This document shows, one piece after another, positions 22,173 to 31,541 of a stretch of DNA of 64,000 nt. The notes beneath the pieces were generated by a model. It had not been told where the DNA came from and did not search any database. It saw only the letters and a program-made list of their open reading frames with translations. The DNA lies in NCBI GenBank assembly GCA_017394865.1, contig JAFPWT010000006.1, positions 79,763-143,762 on the forward strand, in the 5' to 3' direction. The position numbers and the translations under genes were made by a program. This stretch comes from Bacteroidales bacterium. Lineage in GTDB: Bacteria > Bacteroidota > Bacteroidia > Bacteroidales > F082. The first letter of the stretch is position 1. Each line of letters opens with the position of its first letter.

Positions 22173-23618
22173 ATGAGTAGAATCATCGGTAGAAAACAGG
22201 AAATAGAAGAGCTTCAAGAGCTTTACCGTAGCGGTAAGGCAGAGTTTGTGGCTGTGTATGGTCGCCGTCGTGTGGGCAAGACCTATCTCATCGACGAGAC
22301 CTTAGGTGACCACATCACTTTCAGACATGCTGGACTGTCGCCTGTCGACGACAACAATAAGCAGAATTTGATGAAAGACCAGTTGCAGCATTTCTATCAC
22401 TCGCTGTTGTCACATGGTATGAAAAAAAGCCACCAGCCCACATCGTGGTTGGAAGCCTTCTATATGCTACAGGTGCATCTTCAAAATATCGACGATGGTT
22501 CCAGACAGGTGGTGTTCATCGACGAATTGCCCTGGATGGACACACCTCGCTCCAAGTTCATCATGGCTTTGGAAGGCTTTTGGAACGGCTGGGCCTGTCA
22601 TCGCCACAACCTGATGCTGGTGGTCTGCGGCAGCGCCAACTCCTGGATGCTCGACAATCTGGTGAACAACCACGGTGGACTCTATGGCCGTGTCACCTAC
22701 GAAATCAAGCTTTCTCCCTTCACGCTCAAAGAGTGTGAGGCCTATTTCAAGAGCCTGGACATCAAACTGTCGCGATACGACATTGTTCAGAGTTATATGA
22801 TGCTTGGCGGTATTCCCTTTTATCTGAACTATTTCAAACGCGGTCTCAGCCTGGCCCAGAATATCGACCATCTGTTTTTTGCTCCCAATGCAAAATTGCG
22901 CAACGAATATGACCGCCTCTTTGCCTCGGTCTTCAGCAATCCCGAGGACATGAAGCGAATTGTGAAACTGTTGAGTACCCGGCATTCAGGCTATACCCGC
23001 CAGGAGATTCTGGCGAAGACGGGCATGGACAGCAGCGGAGCAGCCACCAAGATGCTCAACGCATTGCAAACCAGCAACTTTATATTGAAGTATCTGCCTT
23101 TTGGCAAGGGAAAACGAGAGGAAGCCTATAAACTGACAGACCCTTTCTGCCTGTTTTATCTCCGTTGGGTAGAAGGTCATGATCATCTGAATCCCGACTT
23201 TTGGATGCTCAACATGACTTCGCAGCCAGTGATTAGTTGGCGGGGCATTGCCTTCGAAGAGGTGTGCCTGACGCATATCCCGCAGATCAAGGCTGCACTG
23301 GGTGTTTCTGGTGTTTCATCCGAGCAGTCGGCATGGGCAGTGAAGGGCGATGACGATACGGAAGGCACTCAAATCGACTTGCTTATCAATCGCAAGGACA
23401 ATGTTGTCAACCTTTGCGAAATGAAGTTCTACGGAGATACCTTCTCGGTTACGAAAGCCTACGATCGCAAGCTGGCTCACCGCCAGATTTTGCTCTCCGA
23501 GATGGTTAACCGCCGCACAGTCATTCATCCGGTACTGATCACCACCTATGGATTAACCTACAATGAATATAGCGGAGTTTTCATGCACATATTGACGCTG
23601 GACGATTTATTCCAATAA
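22173..23618 (+). CDS. AAA ATPase with DUF234-type nuclease-like C-terminus
   Basis: The 481-aa product starts MSRIIGRKQEIEELQELYRS. Walker A is GRRRVGKTYLID, and the Walker B-like segment is QVVFIDELPWMDTP. A winged-helix-like middle part (SGYTRQEILAKTGMDSSGAATKML) is followed by FCLFYLRWVEGH. The C-terminal region has GTQIDLLINRKDNVVNLCEMKFY, the D...(E/C)xK-type pattern of PD-(D/E)xK folds seen in DUF234 proteins. These ATPases are abundant, mobile and poorly understood in Bacteroidetes. It has its own promoter and stands 42 bp before the first giant surface-protein gene. Confidence 0.83.
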   Translation: MSRIIGRKQEIEELQELYRSGKAEFVAVYGRRRVGKTYLIDETLGDHITFRHAGLSPVDDNNKQNLMKDQLQHFYHSLLSHGMKKSHQPTSWLEAFYMLQVHLQNIDDGSRQVVFIDELPWMDTPRSKFIMALEGFWNGWACHRHNLMLVVCGSANSWMLDNLVNNHGGLYGRVTYEIKLSPFTLKECEAYFKSLDIKLSRYDIVQSYMMLGGIPFYLNYFKRGLSLAQNIDHLFFAPNAKLRNEYDRLFASVFSNPEDMKRIVKLLSTRHSGYTRQEILAKTGMDSSGAATKMLNALQTSNFILKYLPFGKGKREEAYKLTDPFCLFYLRWVEGHDHLNPDFWMLNMTSQPVISWRGIAFEEVCLTHIPQIKAALGVSGVSSEQSAWAVKGDDDTEGTQIDLLINRKDNVVNLCEMKFYGDTFSVTKAYDRKLAHRQILLSEMVNRRTVIHPVLITTYGLTYNEYSGVFMHILTLDDLFQ

Positions 23619-23660
23619 GATACCATGATAGATAAATATAAACAAATAACAACAGATACA

Positions 23661-26600
23661 ATGAAGCAAACCAAACTCAACATCATTTCGGCATTGCTGT
23701 TTGTGGCGGCAATGGCCATTGAGACCAGTGCCTGGGCGCAGGACTTCTCCATCGAAGCGACGTACAACAGCAGCACACACAAGACCCTGTTCACCATCGA
23801 GCGCAGCGGCAGCAGTCTGCCACAGCAGACCATCAAATACCGTACGGTGAACCTCTCGGCATACGCGGGAGTGCATTACACCGCAGTGAGCAACACCTAT
23901 ACCTTCCCTGAAAACATTACTAGCGTGCAGGTAGAGGTTAGCGAATACTCTACAAGCAGCAATGCCTTCCAATTCCAGAATGGCACCACCCGCAGCTACC
24001 GCTTCGAGGTACTCGACGTCAACGGCTTCCAGCTGGCATACAAGGATCGCAGCATGACCACGGGTACTAGTGTGCCTTCCTCTGGTGCATACAATGTGAA
24101 GGACGTGACCATTTATTCGGACGAATACTGGGCTGATGACGGAGGTTACGATGATAACGGTTTCAAGTCGGTGTTAAGTTCTCATTATTTCAACAATGCC
24201 GCACCTAAGGAATACTTCCAGTTGGTCGGTGCTGAGTTGCGCATGACCTTAACCATGCAAGCCAAAGAAGAGGACGACGCATACCAATATCTGCAAATCC
24301 TATTCAACGACACCGTTAACTGTGACAATAGGAATAAATGTGACAATGGCGATCCTGGAAACCAAGTACGCTCAATTTACATGGCTGGCTTTGAGATAAA
24401 AAGCGGTGTAACGTATAGCACATATAAAAGCTACACCTTCCCCGTCATCTCTGCTGGCAATAACGAAGGTGCTAGCAATCCTTGGGGATACGGCAGCGAC
24501 TTTCCTCTTGATTTACAAAAATTCAACACCCAAACCGTCATCAACTTTCGCGCCGATGATGGGCGTCTCATTCTCCCGCTGGCGAATTTCAACAAGCTCG
24601 TACTTCGCTTGAACGCCTCCGGCAGCAGCGGCAGCGACAAATGGTGGGCCAAGAATGTCGTCGCTCACATCCAGGCTGTAGAGGCAAACAAGCCGACGCT
24701 CATCAACGGCACCGACGGCATCACCGTCTCAGCTGGCCCTTACGTCAAAGGCAACACCTTCTATATCAGCGTGCCGTTTAGCGAGATTGTGCATGTTTCA
24801 GGAGGATCCAAACAGTTGAACACCTCCTGGGGCAACGTTACCTACGTGTCGGGCGACTACACCAATGTAATTACCTTCGAAGGTACCATCAATACAACAG
24901 CAGGTACCACCTTGGCAATAACCGGCATCAATAATTGTATGTTTAACGACTTGGCAGGTAACTACGATAACTTCAGTACCAGCAGCTTCAACAAGACCTT
25001 CAATGGCGTCACCTGCACTGAGAGCTACACCCTCGAAGCCGCCAACACCGAATTCACAGGTCTAGCTGATGAGTATGTGCTTAGCAACAATGGTCCCATC
25101 CAGCCGCACCCAACGGTGTATTTCTATAAAGGTAAGAAGGAGAGTGCCAACAAGGTGCAACTCACCGAAAACACTAACTACACCTTGTCGTGGGCCAACA
25201 ACAATACTGCGGGCAACGGAAGAGTCACTGCCACAGGAACGGGTATCTACACTGGTTCTGCCAGCACCACCTTCCCCATCCGCTGGAGCACCTACACCGT
25301 CAGTTTCCATGAAAACGGAAGCACAGCCATACCTGCCACGGGAACAATGAGCGATCAAGCCTTCCAATATGGTGTGGCGCAGAACCTCACCGCCAACGCC
25401 TTCAGCCGTGAGGGCTTCACCTTTGCCGGATGGAACACTGAACCTGATGGCAACGGCACCGCCTACAGCAATGAACAGTCGCTTCTCAGACTCACCCCCA
25501 CTGACGGCGCCGTCATAGACCTCTACGCACAGTGGGCCCTCATTCCTTGGACAGGCAGCGGCGACAACGCCAACGACCCTTACATTATTCTATACGCCAG
25601 CCAACTCGACCTGTTGGCAACCAACGTGAACAGCGGCAACAACTACAGCGGCAAGTTCTTCAAGTTGGACGCCGACATCACCTACGCCCACACCACCCTC
25701 TGGAACGATGCCACCAGCACCGAGAACAACTATACCGCTATTGGTACTTCAACCAATAATTTCAGAGGCACCTTCGACGGCGACAACCATACCATCAGCG
25801 GCATCCGTATCTACAATACCGATGATAATCAAGGTCTTTTCGGCTATGCCGATTATGCTACCATCAAAAACGTCATTCTCACCGACGCCCGTATCACGTG
25901 CTACAATGATGTCGGTGGCATAGCAGGCTATATCGATTACGCCACCACCATTCAAAGCTGTCTTGTCAGCAATGCAGCCATCACAGGTAATAATAAAGTC
26001 GGTGCTGTTGTGGGCTTTAAATATAGTAGCACCGATCATCTTATCTACAACTACTACCTTGGCTGCATTGTCAAAAAAGGCAGCACCACTTACTATACAG
26101 GTATTGGCCTTGGTCAACCACAGGGTGACTATGTAAACGAGGTGGCAAGTCTCCACACCCTCAGCCTAAGTGATAATATCACCGCCAGCGGCGAGAGCGT
26201 CGTGATTGACAACGTCACCTACTACGCTCACCTGAGCACCATCACCTTGGGCTATACCGGCGCAGTGGACGCTGGCTATAACGTAAACTACCAATACAAC
26301 GACGGCACGGCCCACGCGGTGGTGGGCAACACCTTCAAGATGCCTGGAGCCGATGTCACTGTGAGCAGCACCTTCACCGATGTGTGGGGCATCGCTGACG
26401 GCGCCGACGGTTCACAGGAGCATCCCTATATCATCTCCGACACCACCGGCCTCAACGTATTGGCCCAATGCGTGAACGGCACCCATGGCCACACCGCCAA
26501 CAGTTTCAACGGCAAGTTCTTCAAGCTGGGCGCCGATATCACCTACAGCCACACCACCGACTGGGACGATGCCACCAGCACCGAGAACAACTACACTGCT

Positions 26601-29600
26601 ATCGGCAATGGTTCACATTTCTTCCGCGGCACCTTCGACGGCGACGGCCATACCATCAGTGGCATACGTATCTATAAGCCCACCGACGAGTATCAGGGGC
26701 TCTTCGGCTTTATCGACAATGGCACTATGAAGAATCTAGCTATTGCCGATGCCCGAATCACTGGTGATAAGAACAGTGGCGGTATCACAGGTCAGTCACA
26801 AAACGGCGATATCATGAGCTGCCATGTAGCCAACAATGTAATCATACATTCTACACACCTCAATGCCAAGTATCACGGTGGCATCGTGGGATTGATGAAT
26901 GATGGTTCGATAGTGATTGGCTGCATCAGTGAAGCTAGCCTCACCATGGTTAATAATATGCCTAACAACTTGGGTGGCATTGTAGGCTATTTAAGTGCTG
27001 GTACTGTCGAAGATTGCCTTTTTACCGGTACCGTTCCAGATGGTTCATGGTGTGGTGCCATCGCCGGTTATATATACGAGGGTCTTGCAAACTTCACCAA
27101 CAACTACTACACCACCGATGGCATTGGCGGCGTGAACGGCAGTGACTGCGACGGTGCCCGTCGTGCACGCACCATCACCTTGGGTGAGAATGTCGGCATT
27201 GCAGGCGACCAGACGGCATACGACGTGAGCGGCCTCACCGCCTTTGGCACCACCGCCCTCAGCTACAATAACGGCACCTCCACTACCATCTACAGCGGTG
27301 CCACGCAAACCGTCACGCTGAGCGACGCCGCGCCACAGGGCTGCGTCGTTACCAGCTACAGTCTGAACGGCACTCCGCTTGCCGGCAACAGCTTCACCAT
27401 GCCCGACAGCGACGTCACCGTGAGCGCCACTATAGGAGTGCCCTATATCGACGCCGACGGCAACGAGCGAATATGCACCGACTACACCCTCATCGAGAGC
27501 AGTACGGGCAGCACCGTCATACTCGGCGCCGTAGGAACGGAGACATGGTATGCCGTCTGCGGCAATGTGAATATCACTGTTTCTGACGATAAGGCTATCA
27601 AGACCTATGGAGCCGTTCATCTGATTCTGATGGATGGCGCCACGCTCACCGTGGGAGGGCAATATCCCATTTTTGCTTCCGGTAGCCTCAGCATCTACGG
27701 CCAGAGCCTCGGCACAGGAAGCCTCACGGCAAGCGGAAGCGGTTCGGCCATATATGTATATGATGGTACCCTGACCATCAACGGCGGCATTGTCACCGCC
27801 ACATCTTCCACCGGCAGTGGCATTTGGGCCAATAATGCCATCACTATCAATGGCGGCAACGTCAGTGCCAGCGGTAACGGCATCCAGGCTATCGGCACCC
27901 TCACCCTTGGTTGGCACAACGCCTCCGACCGTATTTATGCCAGCAGCTATTATGGCTATAGTGGTGTCGCGGTCAAGAGCGGCCAGTACCTCAGCGACGG
28001 CACGGCGGGTTATAGCGGCACCCTCAGCACCACTCAGGTGAACGCCCTCGCCGGCAAGACCCTGCAGCCCGCCTTTGCGCTGACGTTGCCGAAATACGTC
28101 AACGCCACCTCAGGAGCGCTCGTACAGGAAGGTCACACCGCCTATGCACAGGCTGGCGCCAATGTCACCATCGCCGGCGAAGGCTGCACCATCACGAATG
28201 TCACCGTGGGCGGCGAAGCAGCCACCGACAACGGCGACGGCACCTGGAGTTTCATCATGCCTGCCAACGATGTCACCGTGAGCGCCACAGTAACCGCAAT
28301 CGACTTCACCACCGGCCACGCCGGCACCGAGGGCGACCCATACATCATCATGTATCGCTCCCAGCTCGACCTGCTGGCTACCCGCGTGAACGGCGGCGAA
28401 TCCTACGACGGCAAGTTCTTGAAGCTTGGTGCCGACATCGCTTACGACCCGAATGACCTTGACGACAATGGCGAGAACTACACTGCCATAGGCACTAAGG
28501 TTAATAATTACAGATATTTCAATGGTTCCTTCGACGGAGACGGCCACATCGTCAGTGGCATCCGCATCAACAAGACGGGCCAAACCGATGCCGATAAAAA
28601 GCAGGGGCTCTTCGGTTATGTATATAACGCTTTCATCAAAAACGTCGTACTTAGCGACGCCAGCATCACTGGCTACACACAGGTTGGCGGCATCGTGGGA
28701 GACATTTTTTTTAATAACACCATACAGAACTGCCTTGTGTTGAATTCACATATTACCGCAGCTAATAATACTACTAATAAAGGTGCCATTGCCGGCTTTT
28801 ATACTTCCTCTCTTACCCTCACCGACAACTACTACTACAACTGCACTGTGGATGGTGTCTCCACCAATGTAGGTGTCGGCGGCAATAGTGTCTCCGACAG
28901 CGACGGCGCCCGCTGCGTCAACAAGCTCACCTTGTGCGAGCACGTCAGCACCACGCCGGCAGCGGCAGTCACCTACCAGGGCAAAGGTTATTACCTGCCA
29001 GGCACCAGCGTCACGCTGAGCGTCGAGGAGGGCTACACCCTCAACGACAGCTACTCCGTGAAGGACGCCAACAACAACGACATCACCCTCACTGGCGGCG
29101 ACACCTTCGAGATGCCTGCAAGCGATGTCACCGTGAGCACCGATATCACCATCGCCACCATGGATGGCAGCGGCACCGAGGACGACCCGTGGATTATCAT
29201 GTACCGCAGCCAGATGGACCAGTTGGCTATAAGTGAAATCAACAACGGCGAATACTACCAGTTGGGCAGAGATCTCACCTACAGCTATGAAGGCCTTAGT
29301 GAGACCGAGAGCAACTACACACCAATCCGCGTTAACGAGGGCGGTCACTTTGACGGTGCAGGCCATACCATCAGTGGCATACGCATCTATCCTTATGACG
29401 ATTTTTATGATGTCAACAAAGGACTTTTCAGTTTAAACTATGGTACCGTGAAGAATGTCACCCTCACCGATGCTATAATCACAGGCGAGGACTATGTCGG
29501 TGGTATTGTGGGAAGCAATACTAAAAACGGCCTCATCGATAGTTGCCACGTCACCAGCACCGTCATCATCAAGGCTTATGGCTATTCATCAGATTACCAC

Positions 29601-31175
29601 GGCGGTATCTCGGGTGATAATGCTGGCGATGTAGGTAAGATACCATCCATTCGTAACTGTACCAGTGCTGCCACCATCACCAACAACGGGTATGAAAATT
29701 GTATTGATTACGGCGGCATCGTGGGCGAAAATGTCGGTGGTATTGTCAGTGGATGCACAGTCTATGAAGCCAATATTACAGCCACTGATGTTGCCGGTGG
29801 TATCGTGGGGTATAATTATTGGTGTTGTGATTTTGAGGATCCCGTCGTCGAAAACTGCGTCGTCATAGGTTGCACCATAGTTGGCAAAGAGGCAGGAGCC
29901 ATTAGCTGTAATAGTGGTTCTGCCATATTCAACCATAACTATTACTACAATTGCACTGCCAACGGCAACACTACCGACATCGGTACTATGAATGGCGACA
30001 TCACAGAGAACGACGGCGCTGTGCCAGCCACTGCCGTCAGTCGCACCATTACAGGCTATGGCGACAGCACCGAGAGCGACCATTGGGCCTTCATCGCCTC
30101 TCCAATGGATTGCGTCATGACGCCTCACCACGTGCAAGGCCTCATGACCACGCCGGCGGAGCACTATGACCTCTACCGCTTCAACCAGGATGCCGACCTT
30201 GAATGGCAGAACTACAAGGCTCATACGGGCGACTTCAACATTGAAAACGGCAAAGGCTACCTCTATGCCAGCAAGGAAGACGTCACCCTCACTTTCCTCG
30301 GAACACCGAACAGCGACGATGCCGTTAATGTATCCCTGTCCTACACCGAAGGCAAGCCTCTGGCGGGCTTCAACCTAGTGGGCAACCCGTTTGCGGAGAA
30401 TGCCACCCTCAACAAGAGCTATTACAGCATGAACGCCGCAGGCACAGGCCTCGTGGCCACAGCAACGGATGGCTCAACACCGATTGCCCCCTGCACCGGT
30501 GTGATTGTGCAAGCTACCGAAGCCAACCAGTCGGTGACTTTCACTAAAGTGACGCGTGGCGAAACATCAACCGGCAACGGTAGCCTGAACATTGCCCTTG
30601 GGCAAGCTCAGGGTACGATGATCGACAACGCCATCGTCAGCTTCGACGAAGGCAGTCAACTCAACAAGTTCTATTTCGGCGAGCAGAACGCCAATATTTA
30701 TATTCTTCAAGATGGCAAAGAATACGCCATCGTCAGCGCTGAAGCCAAAGGCGAGGTACCAGTCAATTTCAAGGCCAAGAAAAACGGCGAGTACACCTTG
30801 ACGGTTTCACCAACTTTCCACTCTCCACTTTCCACTCTCCACTTAATCGACAACCTCACCGGCGCCGATATTGACCTGCTCCAAACCCCGAGCTACACCT
30901 TCAACGCCCGCACCTCCGACTACGCCTCGCGCTTCAAGCTGGTGTTCAACGCTAACGGTGCTGAAGGCAACGACGACTTCGCCTTCATTGACGGCAATGG
31001 CAACCTCATCGTCAACGGCTCCGGCATCGTCCAGATCATCGACATAATGGGCCACGTCCTCGTCACCCGCGACGCCAACGACCGCATCGGCATCGAAGGC
31101 CTCGTCGGCGGGGTATATGTGTTAAGATTCATTAATGGAGAGAATGTAAAAACGCAAAAAATTGTTGTAAAATAA
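23661..31175 (+). CDS. Giant T9SS-exported surface protein with Calx-beta, InlB-type and GLUG repeats
   Basis: I place the start at ATG 23661 (MKQTKLNIISALLF, 2504 aa), which opens a signal peptide ending SAWAQ; ATG 23625 is also in frame. An N-terminal Calx-beta-like domain (FTIERSGSSLPQQTIKYRTV) is followed by a Bacteroides/Listeria-type repeat (YTVSFHENGSTAIPATGTMS, near 25.3 kb). Four GLUG modules start near 25.56, 26.40, 28.32 and 29.16 kb, each opening with D/HPYII..S and containing FDGDGHTISGIRI. A short beta-helix lies at 27.5-28.0 kb. A conserved FIASPM...YDLYRFNQ...GKGYLYAS domain and a T9SS sorting domain ending TQKIVVK close the protein. It is probably an adhesin or glycan-binding surface fibre. 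Confidence 0.85.
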   Translation: MKQTKLNIISALLFVAAMAIETSAWAQDFSIEATYNSSTHKTLFTIERSGSSLPQQTIKYRTVNLSAYAGVHYTAVSNTYTFPENITSVQVEVSEYSTSSNAFQFQNGTTRSYRFEVLDVNGFQLAYKDRSMTTGTSVPSSGAYNVKDVTIYSDEYWADDGGYDDNGFKSVLSSHYFNNAAPKEYFQLVGAELRMTLTMQAKEEDDAYQYLQILFNDTVNCDNRNKCDNGDPGNQVRSIYMAGFEIKSGVTYSTYKSYTFPVISAGNNEGASNPWGYGSDFPLDLQKFNTQTVINFRADDGRLILPLANFNKLVLRLNASGSSGSDKWWAKNVVAHIQAVEANKPTLINGTDGITVSAGPYVKGNTFYISVPFSEIVHVSGGSKQLNTSWGNVTYVSGDYTNVITFEGTINTTAGTTLAITGINNCMFNDLAGNYDNFSTSSFNKTFNGVTCTESYTLEAANTEFTGLADEYVLSNNGPIQPHPTVYFYKGKKESANKVQLTENTNYTLSWANNNTAGNGRVTATGTGIYTGSASTTFPIRWSTYTVSFHENGSTAIPATGTMSDQAFQYGVAQNLTANAFSREGFTFAGWNTEPDGNGTAYSNEQSLLRLTPTDGAVIDLYAQWALIPWTGSGDNANDPYIILYASQLDLLATNVNSGNNYSGKFFKLDADITYAHTTLWNDATSTENNYTAIGTSTNNFRGTFDGDNHTISGIRIYNTDDNQGLFGYADYATIKNVILTDARITCYNDVGGIAGYIDYATTIQSCLVSNAAITGNNKVGAVVGFKYSSTDHLIYNYYLGCIVKKGSTTYYTGIGLGQPQGDYVNEVASLHTLSLSDNITASGESVVIDNVTYYAHLSTITLGYTGAVDAGYNVNYQYNDGTAHAVVGNTFKMPGADVTVSSTFTDVWGIADGADGSQEHPYIISDTTGLNVLAQCVNGTHGHTANSFNGKFFKLGADITYSHTTDWDDATSTENNYTAIGNGSHFFRGTFDGDGHTISGIRIYKPTDEYQGLFGFIDNGTMKNLAIADARITGDKNSGGITGQSQNGDIMSCHVANNVIIHSTHLNAKYHGGIVGLMNDGSIVIGCISEASLTMVNNMPNNLGGIVGYLSAGTVEDCLFTGTVPDGSWCGAIAGYIYEGLANFTNNYYTTDGIGGVNGSDCDGARRARTITLGENVGIAGDQTAYDVSGLTAFGTTALSYNNGTSTTIYSGATQTVTLSDAAPQGCVVTSYSLNGTPLAGNSFTMPDSDVTVSATIGVPYIDADGNERICTDYTLIESSTGSTVILGAVGTETWYAVCGNVNITVSDDKAIKTYGAVHLILMDGATLTVGGQYPIFASGSLSIYGQSLGTGSLTASGSGSAIYVYDGTLTINGGIVTATSSTGSGIWANNAITINGGNVSASGNGIQAIGTLTLGWHNASDRIYASSYYGYSGVAVKSGQYLSDGTAGYSGTLSTTQVNALAGKTLQPAFALTLPKYVNATSGALVQEGHTAYAQAGANVTIAGEGCTITNVTVGGEAATDNGDGTWSFIMPANDVTVSATVTAIDFTTGHAGTEGDPYIIMYRSQLDLLATRVNGGESYDGKFLKLGADIAYDPNDLDDNGENYTAIGTKVNNYRYFNGSFDGDGHIVSGIRINKTGQTDADKKQGLFGYVYNAFIKNVVLSDASITGYTQVGGIVGDIFFNNTIQNCLVLNSHITAANNTTNKGAIAGFYTSSLTLTDNYYYNCTVDGVSTNVGVGGNSVSDSDGARCVNKLTLCEHVSTTPAAAVTYQGKGYYLPGTSVTLSVEEGYTLNDSYSVKDANNNDITLTGGDTFEMPASDVTVSTDITIATMDGSGTEDDPWIIMYRSQMDQLAISEINNGEYYQLGRDLTYSYEGLSETESNYTPIRVNEGGHFDGAGHTISGIRIYPYDDFYDVNKGLFSLNYGTVKNVTLTDAIITGEDYVGGIVGSNTKNGLIDSCHVTSTVIIKAYGYSSDYHGGISGDNAGDVGKIPSIRNCTSAATITNNGYENCIDYGGIVGENVGGIVSGCTVYEANITATDVAGGIVGYNYWCCDFEDPVVENCVVIGCTIVGKEAGAISCNSGSAIFNHNYYYNCTANGNTTDIGTMNGDITENDGAVPATAVSRTITGYGDSTESDHWAFIASPMDCVMTPHHVQGLMTTPAEHYDLYRFNQDADLEWQNYKAHTGDFNIENGKGYLYASKEDVTLTFLGTPNSDDAVNVSLSYTEGKPLAGFNLVGNPFAENATLNKSYYSMNAAGTGLVATATDGSTPIAPCTGVIVQATEANQSVTFTKVTRGETSTGNGSLNIALGQAQGTMIDNAIVSFDEGSQLNKFYFGEQNANIYILQDGKEYAIVSAEAKGEVPVNFKAKKNGEYTLTVSPTFHSPLSTLHLIDNLTGADIDLLQTPSYTFNARTSDYASRFKLVFNANGAEGNDDFAFIDGNGNLIVNGSGIVQIIDIMGHVLVTRDANDRIGIEGLVGGVYVLRFINGENVKTQKIVVK
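30813..30844. repeat. In-frame heptanucleotide-period tract in the giant gene
   Basis: ACTTTCC and ACTCTCC alternate for four units (30813-30840) plus ACTT. They encode TFHSPLST where the paralogues read EDLEMNY or EGMEMDY just before LHLIDNLTG, so the tract replaced about seven codons with eight and kept the frame. Confidence 0.75.
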
Positions 31176-31193
31176 TTTAAAACCAATCATAAA

Positions 31194-31478
31194 ATGAAAA
31201 AATTAGCAATCACTTTAGCAATTGTTCTTGGAATGACCCTCAGTGTTTCGGCGCAGTGGGGTGGCGGACTGTTTCAACGCGGCGCTGTCAGCGACGAGGA
31301 ATACTATGGCGCAAGCTATGATTACCAGACCCGTACCGACGGACTCCTCAACTTGCCCTCACAGCATGGAACATCCAACGACGAGCAGGCGCCCCTCGGC
31401 GGCGGTGCCTTGCTGCTCATCGGCTTTGGTGCGGCTTATGCGGTGAAAAAACAATCGTTCAAAAAAATGTCGGATTGA
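31194..31478 (+). CDS. Small exported protein with C-terminal APLGGGALLLIGFGAAY anchor
   Basis: This 94-aa protein has a signal peptide (MKKLAITLAIVLGMTLSVSAQ), a short polar middle (RGAVSDEEYYGASYDYQTRT), and a C-terminal Gly-rich hydrophobic segment APLGGGALLLIGFGAAY followed by basic KKQSFKK. A hydrophobic segment plus basic end after a Pro-rich start is the layout of C-terminal protein-sorting tails. It recalls the PID-CTERM type of Bacteroidetes, but I cannot confirm that family. It lies 18 bp behind the giant gene and is likely co-transcribed. Fragments of the same tail occur at 42.6 and 44.3 kb. Confidence 0.6.
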   Translation: MKKLAITLAIVLGMTLSVSAQWGGGLFQRGAVSDEEYYGASYDYQTRTDGLLNLPSQHGTSNDEQAPLGGGALLLIGFGAAYAVKKQSFKKMSD

Positions 31479-31489
31479 TAAAATATTTG

Positions 31490-31497
31490 TATCTTTG
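31490..31497 (+). promoter_or_regulatory. -7 box of the second AAA ATPase gene
   Basis: TATCTTTG, 44 bp upstream of ATG 31542. Confidence 0.7.
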
Positions 31498-31503
31498 CAA
31501 CCG

Positions 31504-31518
31504 CCATTAAGTTAATGG
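31504..31518. promoter_or_regulatory. Palindrome at the 5' end of the second ATPase transcript
   Basis: CCATTAA-G-TTAATGG is a perfect inverted repeat around one base, starting 6 bp after the -7 box, so it overlaps the expected transcription start. It may be an operator. Confidence 0.45.
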
Positions 31519-31541
31519 GCGTTTAATTAGAGTTGTTCGAT

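Noticed and set aside
25700-29400. Repeated blocks such as GATGCCACCAGCACCGAG considered as a CRISPR-like or satellite array
   Set aside because: They are homologous coding units of GLUG modules, far apart, imperfect, and without spacers of even length.
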